Shown here: one piece after another, positions 7,231 to 13,139 of the stretch
Layout of the letters: each line of letters opens with the position of its first letter
Position numbering within the stretch: the stretch's first letter is position 1
NCBI GenBank assembly: GCA_964542855.1
Contig: CAZIWJ010000081.1
Location: 1-13,139, forward strand
Origin: CAZIWJ01 sp964542855
GTDB taxonomy: Bacteria; Bacteroidota; Bacteroidia; Cytophagales; Cyclobacteriaceae
DNA: 13,139 nt
Direction of reading: 5' to 3'
The notes under the pieces: generated by a model
The model's database searches: none
The model's input: only the letters and a program-made list of their open reading frames with translations
Told to the model about the DNA's origin: nothing
Translations under genes and position numbers: made by a program

Positions 7231-9216
7231 ATGGTGAATAACGAAGAAAAAGATCAAAATCAACCAGAAGAGCAACAATCTTCATTTCAGGAGGATCAGC
7301 AGCCAGTCTCGACGGCAACAGAACAACGAGAGGAGCAGTCTTCCGATGATTCCAAAGAGAAGAATATTAAAAATGACAAGCAGGAAAAAGCACCAGCTAA
7401 GAACGAGATGATTAACTCGTCTACTCCGCCTGACGATTTCAATTGGGATACTGCCACGCCGAAAGGATTCGGAGATAATTACCCTCGCGACGAAATGGAG
7501 AAAATGATGTCGCTCTATGACCAAACGCTCACAGAAGTTAAGGAAAATGAGGTAGTTAGCGGTAAAGTTGTTGGAATAAACGATCGCGACGTAATATTGA
7601 ATATTGGTTTTAAATCAGACGGTCTGGTATCTGCTTCTGAATTCCGTGACCTGCCCGACCTGAGTGTAGGTGACGAAGTTGACGTGTACATTGAAGAGCA
7701 GGAAGACAGTAACGGACAGCTTGTCCTGTCGCGAAGAAAGGCCAAAATTGTTAAAGCCTGGGAAAACATCGAAAATGCTTATGCTGACGACAGCGTGATT
7801 GAAAGTGTGGTTAAACGCCGCACAAAAGGTGGTCTTATCGTTGACGTTTATGGGGTGGAATCATTCCTGCCCGGTTCTCAGATTGACGTTAAGCCAATAC
7901 GCGACTTCGATGTGTTTGTTGGAAAACGTATGGAAGTAAAAGTGGTTAAAATTAACCACGCTAATGATAACGTGGTCGTATCGCACAAAGTACTAATCGA
8001 GAAAGATCTTGAGAAACAGCGTGCGGAAATCCTAAATAATTTAGAAAAAGGTCAGGTACTGGAAGGAGTTATCAAGAACATGACCAACTTTGGGGTATTC
8101 ATTGACCTGGGTGGTGTTGACGGACTACTTCACATCACTGATATTTCATGGGGGCGAATCAATCATCCTGAAGAAGTGCTGAACCTGGATGAAAAAGTTA
8201 ACGTGGTTGTACTGGACTTCGACGACGACAAGAAGCGTATTTCGCTGGGCATGAAGCAACTAACCCCTCATCCCTGGGATTCTCTGGGAGAAGATGTAGA
8301 TGTGGGCTCGAAGGTTAAAGGCAAAATAGTTAACGTTGCCGACTACGGTGCATTCCTGGAAATCATGCCTGGCGTTGAAGGCCTTGTTCACGTATCTGAA
8401 ATGTCATGGTCCCAGCACTTACGTAATCCACAGGACTTTATTAAAGTAGGAGACGAAGTAGAGGCGGTAGTGCTTACCCTCGACCGGGACGAGAGGAAAA
8501 TGTCATTGGGTATCAAGCAACTTACTGAAGATCCATGGACAAAAGACGACCTGCTTACCAAGTACGCTGCCGGTACCACGCACAAAGGGATAGTTCGTAA
8601 TCTTACTAATTTTGGCCTATTCCTGGAGCTTGAAGAGGGTATCGACGGGCTGGTGCACGTGTCAGACTTATCATGGACTCGCAAAATTAAGCATCCTTCA
8701 GAATTTGTTAAGGTTGGTGACGAGCTCGATGTAATGGTGCTTGAACTAGATATCGAGAACCGACGGCTGGCATTAAGTCACAAGGACATGGAGGAAAATC
8801 CTTGGGATGCATTTAAAGACACATTTGCTGTAGGAACGGTTCATAAGGGAACGATCAATAATAAAAATGATAAAGGTGCACAGGTTGAGTTACCTTACGG
8901 TATTGAAGGGTTCGCCCTGAACAAGTACCTCGTTAAAGAAGACAAACAGCAGCCCGAAATTGGGGAAACACTCGATTTTAAAGTAACTGATTTCAACAAA
9001 AACGAGCAGCGAATTGCGCTGTCGCACGTTGCTACCTATTCTGAACAGAAGCAACAGCAACAGCAGCAGCAGCAAAATCGAGCAGGGGCCAGTACTGGAT
9101 CTTCTTCTAAAGGAAAAGCCGCAGCAGCACCATCTGAAAAGAGCACGTTAGGTGATTTGGAAGCACTTTCAAACCTGAAAGAGCAAATGAAAGAAGATGA
9201 AAAGAAAGACAAGTAA
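7231..9216 (+). CDS. rpsA: 30S ribosomal protein S1
   Basis: S1 binds mRNA at the 30S subunit and helps load and unfold it during initiation. The 661-residue protein has six S1 (OB-fold) repeats at about 106-172, 190-255, 275-343, 360-432, 448-520 and 535-602. Repeats 3-5 are the most canonical (TNFGVFIDLGGVDGLLHITDISW, DYGAFLEI...GLVHVSEMSW, TNFGLFLEL...GLVHVSDLSW). Repeat 6 is divergent. The first 65 or so residues are acidic, Q/E/S-rich and low complexity; then DDFNWDTATPKGF and EKMMSLYDQTL (68-100) form the conserved lead-in seen in Bacteroidota S1. The C-terminus carries eight glutamines (608-615) and a charged tail. It is longer than the 557-residue E. coli protein mainly because of these extensions. 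The start is set by the AGGAGG site. tRNA-Cys follows 14 bp after the stop, so rpsA may share its transcript and terminator. Confidence 0.97.
   Translation: MVNNEEKDQNQPEEQQSSFQEDQQPVSTATEQREEQSSDDSKEKNIKNDKQEKAPAKNEMINSSTPPDDFNWDTATPKGFGDNYPRDEMEKMMSLYDQTLTEVKENEVVSGKVVGINDRDVILNIGFKSDGLVSASEFRDLPDLSVGDEVDVYIEEQEDSNGQLVLSRRKAKIVKAWENIENAYADDSVIESVVKRRTKGGLIVDVYGVESFLPGSQIDVKPIRDFDVFVGKRMEVKVVKINHANDNVVVSHKVLIEKDLEKQRAEILNNLEKGQVLEGVIKNMTNFGVFIDLGGVDGLLHITDISWGRINHPEEVLNLDEKVNVVVLDFDDDKKRISLGMKQLTPHPWDSLGEDVDVGSKVKGKIVNVADYGAFLEIMPGVEGLVHVSEMSWSQHLRNPQDFIKVGDEVEAVVLTLDRDERKMSLGIKQLTEDPWTKDDLLTKYAAGTTHKGIVRNLTNFGLFLELEEGIDGLVHVSDLSWTRKIKHPSEFVKVGDELDVMVLELDIENRRLALSHKDMEENPWDAFKDTFAVGTVHKGTINNKNDKGAQVELPYGIEGFALNKYLVKEDKQQPEIGETLDFKVTDFNKNEQRIALSHVATYSEQKQQQQQQQQNRAGASTGSSSKGKAAAAPSEKSTLGDLEALSNLKEQMKEDEKKDK
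9052..9075 (+). repeat. CAG/CAA glutamine-codon tract in rpsA
   Basis: Eight successive glutamine codons (CAA and CAG mixed, including four CAG in a row) encode Q608-Q615 between the last S1 repeat and the C-terminal tail. Being a 3-nt repeat, length changes would keep frame. Confidence 0.9.
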
Positions 9217-9230
9217 TTAAGAGCTTGTAG

Positions 9231-9301
9231 GGTCGCGTGGCCGAGTGGCTAGGCAGAGGTCTGCAAAACCTTTTACAGCGGTTCGAATCCGCTCGCGACC
9301 T
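9231..9301 (+). tRNA. tRNA-Cys (anticodon GCA)
   Basis: The 71-nt cloverleaf folds cleanly. The acceptor stem GGTCGCG/CGCGACC is perfect over 7 bp. The D arm has a 3-bp stem GCC/GGC with loop GAGTGGCTA. The anticodon stem GAGGT/ACCTT encloses loop CTGCAAA, giving anticodon GCA for cysteine. A 4-nt variable region follows, then the T arm AGCGG-TTCGAAT-CCGCT. The discriminator base is T (9301), as expected for a cysteine tRNA. The 3' CCA is not encoded (TCT... follows), so it must be added enzymatically. The gene sits between rpsA and an intrinsic terminator, with no promoter match of its own in the 14-bp gap. Confidence 0.96.
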
Positions 9302-9313
9302 CTTTCTACCTTT

Positions 9314-9343
9314 AAACCTTGCCTGTAAAGGCAGGTTTTTTTT
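9314..9343 (+). terminator. Intrinsic terminator after tRNA-Cys
   Basis: AAACCTTGCCT pairs with AGGCAGGTTT around a GTAA loop, about 10 bp with one bulged T, and is followed by a run of eight T (9336-9343). It should end the rpsA/tRNA-Cys transcript and insulate the act operon. Confidence 0.9.
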
Positions 9344-9655
9344 ATGCTTCAGAACAGACAGTTTGGACAGACCGCACAAAAGAAATCGAAAATAAATAGC
9401 TGTGTTGTAAAGTAGTGATTATGATCATTGTCTGTAGTAGTATTACCAGACAATTTTGATTTGCATCACCTGTAATATTTTGCTCTGCGCCGATTATTAC
9501 AAAATTTTATTGGAGCTTCAGGAATTAAGAAGAAAAAACTACGGTTAATATATGTAGTACGTAAGTTATTAACATTCTGATTTGAAGTTTCCGTTTGGCG
9601 TTTTAAATTAACAAAGTAAAGCTAGCAGGCGGTGTACCAATTATCAGATAATTCA
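9344..9655. other. Non-coding gap between the tRNA terminator and the act promoter
   Basis: About 310 bp, AT-rich, with no credible ORF on either strand, no tRNA fold and no tandem repeat. I see no second TAnnTTTG promoter on the plus strand. It may hold regulator sites for the respiratory operon, but none can be named. Confidence 0.6.
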
Positions 9656-9656
9656 T

Positions 9657-9686
9657 TTGGATTAAATCCGTGCGGTAGTACATTTG
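9657..9686 (+). promoter_or_regulatory. Promoter of the act operon
   Basis: TTG at 9657-9659 (within TTTG) and TACATTTG at 9679-9686 are separated by exactly 19 bp. This is a full match to the Bacteroidota primary sigma promoter (-33 TTG, -7 TAnnTTTG). Transcription should begin near 9692, about 18 nt before the ATG at 9710, and this excludes the upstream GTG at 9632 as the start of actA. Confidence 0.8.
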
Positions 9687-9709
9687 TGGAGTTTCAAACG
9701 TTTACAATA

Positions 9710-11056
9710 ATGCTCAAATCTATATTACTAGACTCATCAGCAATTTCCTTATCTGGTATCAGACATCTTATTCTGATCGGGCTTGTTTGTTCCCTTGCTT
9801 TGCCCGTATCAGCTCAGGAAGAGCCTGCGGCTGTAGAAGCTGAAGCGTCGGCAGAGGAAGAAGCACCGGGAGTTGATCCTGCGGTACTCAGTGAAGGTGA
9901 AACCCTTTTCAACAACAACTGTACGGTTTGTCATGCGGTTAATAACGCAGTTGTAGGGCCGGCACTCAAAGGGGTTGAAGACCGATGGGAAGACCAATCG
10001 AACCTGGTTGCGTTTATTCAGAATTCCCAGAAGGTGATACAGGGAGGTAACGAATATGCGGTTAACCTCTACGAAGAATACAACCAGACCCAAATGCCTT
10101 CTTTCGACTTCAGCGTTACCCAGGTGGAGTCAATCCTTGCTTACATCAACGATGAGGCTAGCAAACAGGCAGCTGCAGCGCAGGCTGACGCAGGTGACGG
10201 AGAAGGAGCTGTTGCTACCGGACAGGCAGCCGGTGAAGGAATAAATTCCGAATACCTGACCATTGTCCTCATTGGACTGTTGGTTGTACTGGTATTGATT
10301 CTTCTGGTGCTTGCACTCATTGTTTCAGTGCTCACCAAGTTCCTGAACCAGAAAGACCTTACCGAAGAAGATAAAGAAGTTGTAAACCAGAATCTTGACC
10401 TGAAAAAGCTGGCCAAAAGCAAGGCGTTTTTGGGAATCATGGTCTTCATATTCGTATCTATCGCTATTAAGGGTACAGTAGATGGTCTGTATTCTGTTGG
10501 TATACAGCAAGGTTACGCACCTACTCAGCCCATTGCATTTTCCCATGCTTTGCATGCAGGGCAGTACAACATACAATGCCAGTATTGCCACACTGGTGTA
10601 ATGAAAGCCAAATCAGCTAACATTCCTTCAGCGAACATCTGTATGAACTGCCATCAGCAAGTGAAAACAGAATCACCTGAAATTCAAAAAATTTACGCTG
10701 CTATTGATTTCGATTCGGAAACGCAGACTTACGGACAGAATCAGCAGCCTATCGAGTGGGTGAGGGTACATAATCTCCCCGATTTGGCATATTTTAACCA
10801 CGCCCAGCATGTTAACGTGGGCGGGTTAGAATGCGAAACCTGTCACGGTAACATTCAGGAAATGGAAGTTGTATACCAGTATTCTAAATTAACTATGGGT
10901 TGGTGTATCAATTGCCATCGCGAAACGCAAGTAAACGCCAAAGATAACGCCTATTACGATAAGTTGTTGCAATATCATGAAGCTGAATACGGGGAAGAAA
11001 CACCTATGTACGTTGAAGACATCGGTGGACTGGAATGCTCCAAGTGTCATTATTAA
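9710..11056 (+). CDS. actA: Alternative complex III subunit ActA, six-heme cytochrome c
   Basis: ActA is the multiheme c-type cytochrome of alternative complex III, the quinol-oxidising complex that replaces cytochrome bc1 in many Bacteroidota. From ATG 9710 the protein has 448 residues. A signal peptide (hydrophobic 18-30) ends at VSA-QE (cleavage after 35). A monoheme domain follows with CTVCH at 71-75 and a likely Met130 ligand (QTQMPSF). After a flexible Ala-rich linker come a membrane helix (about 183-207), a charged loop, and a second helix (about 238-257). The C-terminal part carries five CxxCH motifs at 290-294, 311-315, 375-379, 399-403 and 443-447, with candidate distal His ligands at 279, 282, 354, 364 and 367. 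The two helices put both heme domains in the periplasm. The classical ActA is pentaheme, so the N-terminal domain is an extra fused cytochrome. actB follows after 49 bp. Confidence 0.93.
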   Translation: MLKSILLDSSAISLSGIRHLILIGLVCSLALPVSAQEEPAAVEAEASAEEEAPGVDPAVLSEGETLFNNNCTVCHAVNNAVVGPALKGVEDRWEDQSNLVAFIQNSQKVIQGGNEYAVNLYEEYNQTQMPSFDFSVTQVESILAYINDEASKQAAAAQADAGDGEGAVATGQAAGEGINSEYLTIVLIGLLVVLVLILLVLALIVSVLTKFLNQKDLTEEDKEVVNQNLDLKKLAKSKAFLGIMVFIFVSIAIKGTVDGLYSVGIQQGYAPTQPIAFSHALHAGQYNIQCQYCHTGVMKAKSANIPSANICMNCHQQVKTESPEIQKIYAAIDFDSETQTYGQNQQPIEWVRVHNLPDLAYFNHAQHVNVGGLECETCHGNIQEMEVVYQYSKLTMGWCINCHRETQVNAKDNAYYDKLLQYHEAEYGEETPMYVEDIGGLECSKCHY

Positions 11057-11105
11057 TGCCCTGAAAACCTCACTAAAACTGAACTAAACCTCCGTTTGTT
11101 AACAT

Positions 11106-13139
11106 ATGGATAACAATAAGAAAAGATACTGGAAAGGGATCGAGGAGCTGAAAAACGACAGCAACTTTGCCAAATACGCTAATAAAGAGTTTCCCGAATA
11201 TTTACCGATAAACACCAAAAAACGCGATCTGGATAACGAAAACGGGCTTACCGACAGTAACCGTCGCGATTTCATGAAAATGATGGGGTTTAGCGTTGCG
11301 GCTGCGTCGCTTGCAGCTTGCGAGGCCCCGGTTAGAAAGGCAATCCCTTACGTGGTGAAGCCTGAAAACATTGATCCTTCCATTCCAAACTACTATGCCA
11401 CAACCTATATTGATGGTGGCGACGTATGCAGCCTGGTAGTAAAAACCCGCGAAGGTCGTCCCATTAAAATTAACGGGAACGAAAATTCTTCCTTAACCAA
11501 CGGAAAGGTAAACGCACAGATTGAAGCTTCTTTATTATCATTATACGATAAAGAAAGGCTTACCAATCCTTTGCTTGATAATGAACCCATCAGCTGGACT
11601 GACCTGGATAAAAGCCTGATCCGGAAATTAAATTCCGTCGCCGATAGTGGAGGCAACATACGTATTGTTAGCAATTCCATTTCAAGCCCAAGCACGCAAA
11701 AGGCTATAGATATCTTTAAAGCAGCTTACCCGGGCACTGCTCAGGTGACGTACGATCCTCAGCCAGTAAGTGGAATCATTGAAGCCCACGAGGCTGCTTT
11801 TGGAAAATCAGTATTCCCGGGCATTGATTTAAGCCGGGCTAACGTGATTGTGAATTTCGGTGCTGATTTTTTGGGTACCTGGGTAGCACCCGTTCAATTT
11901 GCCGGGCAATATGCCAAGACTCGTAAAGTAGGCAAAAATAAAAAAACCATGTCGCGTCACTACCAGTACGAGTCTAACATGTCACTCACTGGGGCAAACG
12001 CAGACTATCGTATAGGTATCCGACCTTCGCAGGAGGGGCTAATCATTGGTAAACTTTACAACCTTATTGCCCAAAAAGCCGGTAATTCTACTGTGCCTGT
12101 TAATGATCCGGGAGAGGTAAAACGCCTGGAAAAAGCTGCTAATGAACTTTGGAACAATCGCGGAAGTTCGCTAGTGTTATCAGCAAGTAACGACCCTGCT
12201 ATTCAGCAAATGATAGTAAGCATTAACCAGATGCTGGGCAACTACGGTTCAACGCTAGATGTAAACGCGGCTATGAATACCCGCAAAGGCGTAGATAAGA
12301 ACTTCGATTCATTTCTGGCTGATGCTAAAAGCGGTAAAATCGATGCTGCAATATTTTATAATGCAAACCCGGTATACGACCACGCCAGGGGAGAGGAACT
12401 GGCCTCGGCATTGGGCAACGTTGACCTGGTAGTGAGTACCAGTGACCGGATGGATGAAACCACATCGCTGGCATCTTACGTGGCCCCTGACCATCATTAC
12501 CTGGAGTCGTGGAACGATGCTGAACCCGTACAGGGTAAATTTACCCTTGCCCAGCCTACCATATCACCTCTGTTCAATACCCGTCAGGCGCAAACCGGTT
12601 TCCTGACTTGGGCCGGACACGGAGTTACTGACTATTATGAATTCATGCAGGCCAACTGGAAACCGTTTTACGAGGCGCAGCGCGAAGAGCGTGACTTCCA
12701 GCGTTTCTGGGACAAGTGCCTGTACAATGGTGTGTTGGAAATAGAAATAGGACAAATACTGGATAGTAAGCAAGAGAGTGGACTGGCTGGCGAAACTCCC
12801 ACTAGTATGGCTGGTATGAATATGGCTGCTGTAGCTTCCAGCATCAATGAAAACTATAAAGCGTCATCTGAAGGGCTGGAACTGGTGCTTTACCAGAAGG
12901 TTGGAATAGGTTCTGGCCGCCAGGCCAATAACCCCTGGTTGCACGAAATGCCCGATCCGATAACTAAAGCCTGCTGGGATAATTATCTGACTATTTCACA
13001 GCCTATGGCTAATGAAATGGGTATCAAGTTAAATGAAGGTAAAACCGGAGTGGTTAGCCTTCAGGTAGGTGATAAAACACTAGAAGTACCGGTACTGGTT
13101 CAGCCCGGACAAGCAAAAGGAACCGTTGGACTGGCCCTT
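11106..13139 (+). CDS. actB: Alternative complex III subunit ActB, molybdopterin-oxidoreductase-like (3' end outside window)
   Basis: The frame opens at ATG 11106 and stays open for 678 codons to the window edge. ActB is the periplasmic iron-sulfur subunit that takes part in electron transfer to the ActA hemes. The N-terminus RYWKGIEEL is typical of ActB. After a hydrophilic stretch, SNRRDFMKMMGFSVAAASLAAC (51-72) is an internal twin-arginine signal ending in a lipobox-like LAAC, so Tat export with possible lipidation at Cys72 is likely. Residues from about 90 on follow the molybdopterin oxidoreductase fold (GGDVCSLVVKTREGRPIKINGN). They lack the Cys cluster that binds an iron-sulfur centre in true members, as expected for ActB, which carries no molybdenum cofactor in this domain. 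Full ActB is about 1000 residues, so the ferredoxin-like C-terminal domain with the iron-sulfur clusters should lie just beyond the window. It is read from the actA promoter. Confidence 0.92.
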   Translation, partial: MDNNKKRYWKGIEELKNDSNFAKYANKEFPEYLPINTKKRDLDNENGLTDSNRRDFMKMMGFSVAAASLAACEAPVRKAIPYVVKPENIDPSIPNYYATTYIDGGDVCSLVVKTREGRPIKINGNENSSLTNGKVNAQIEASLLSLYDKERLTNPLLDNEPISWTDLDKSLIRKLNSVADSGGNIRIVSNSISSPSTQKAIDIFKAAYPGTAQVTYDPQPVSGIIEAHEAAFGKSVFPGIDLSRANVIVNFGADFLGTWVAPVQFAGQYAKTRKVGKNKKTMSRHYQYESNMSLTGANADYRIGIRPSQEGLIIGKLYNLIAQKAGNSTVPVNDPGEVKRLEKAANELWNNRGSSLVLSASNDPAIQQMIVSINQMLGNYGSTLDVNAAMNTRKGVDKNFDSFLADAKSGKIDAAIFYNANPVYDHARGEELASALGNVDLVVSTSDRMDETTSLASYVAPDHHYLESWNDAEPVQGKFTLAQPTISPLFNTRQAQTGFLTWAGHGVTDYYEFMQANWKPFYEAQREERDFQRFWDKCLYNGVLEIEIGQILDSKQESGLAGETPTSMAGMNMAAVASSINENYKASSEGLELVLYQKVGIGSGRQANNPWLHEMPDPITKACWDNYLTISQPMANEMGIKLNEGKTGVVSLQVGDKTLEVPVLVQPGQAKGTVGLAL

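Noticed and set aside
9107..9379. 90-codon minus-strand ORF across the rpsA 3' end and tRNA-Cys
   Set aside because: It runs antisense through a well-folded tRNA and a conserved gene, so it is a shadow frame.
9632..9709. N-terminal extension of actA from GTG 9632
   Set aside because: A consensus promoter lies inside it, and the signal peptide starts cleanly at ATG 9710.

Overview
The window looks like a chromosomal segment of a Bacteroidota bacterium, probably order Cytophagales. Four things point there: a PorP/SprF-family protein of type IX secretion and gliding systems, the start of an alternative complex III (act) respiratory operon, a ribosomal protein S1 with a long acidic N-terminal extension, and promoters of the Bacteroidota pattern TTG-N19-TAnnTTTG. 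I see no integrase, transposase, CRISPR array, toxin-antitoxin pair or recognisable phage gene. It reads as mostly core genome with a few lineage-specific features.

Layout. Positions 1-4318 carry three minus-strand genes: a DUF819-family membrane protein (3056-4318), a periplasmic penicillin-acylase-family Ntn hydrolase (425-2875), and a 123-residue four-helix membrane protein (51-422) that starts 2 bp after the acylase stop. A 12-bp inverted repeat follows that last stop. From the 147-bp divergent region onward everything reads on the plus strand. The first plus gene is a 577-residue PorP/SprF protein with a long polar linker and a C-terminal SPOR-like domain (4466-6199). Next is about 1 kb without an intact gene (6200-7230), holding what look like frameshifted remains of a carboxypeptidase-regulatory-like domain. 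Then come rpsA (7231-9216), with its own promoter, a leader of about 100 nt and an unusually strong Shine-Dalgarno, tRNA-Cys(GCA) 14 bp downstream, and an intrinsic terminator. After about 330 bp of non-coding DNA a very good promoter starts the act operon: actA (9710-11056, six heme motifs) and actB (11106 to the window end, 3' end outside).

How they fit. ActA and ActB are electron-transfer subunits of alternative complex III, which oxidises menaquinol and passes electrons to cytochrome c or directly to a terminal oxidase. The remaining act genes and probably the oxidase should follow to the right. rpsA and tRNA-Cys are translation genes that may share a transcript. The acylase and its small neighbour look like an operon, but their substrate cannot be read from the sequence.

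I did not find a clearly new multi-gene system. The points most worth checking are the PorP/SprF-SPOR fusion, the six-heme ActA with a fused monoheme domain, the strong Shine-Dalgarno on rpsA, and the decayed kilobase upstream of rpsA.
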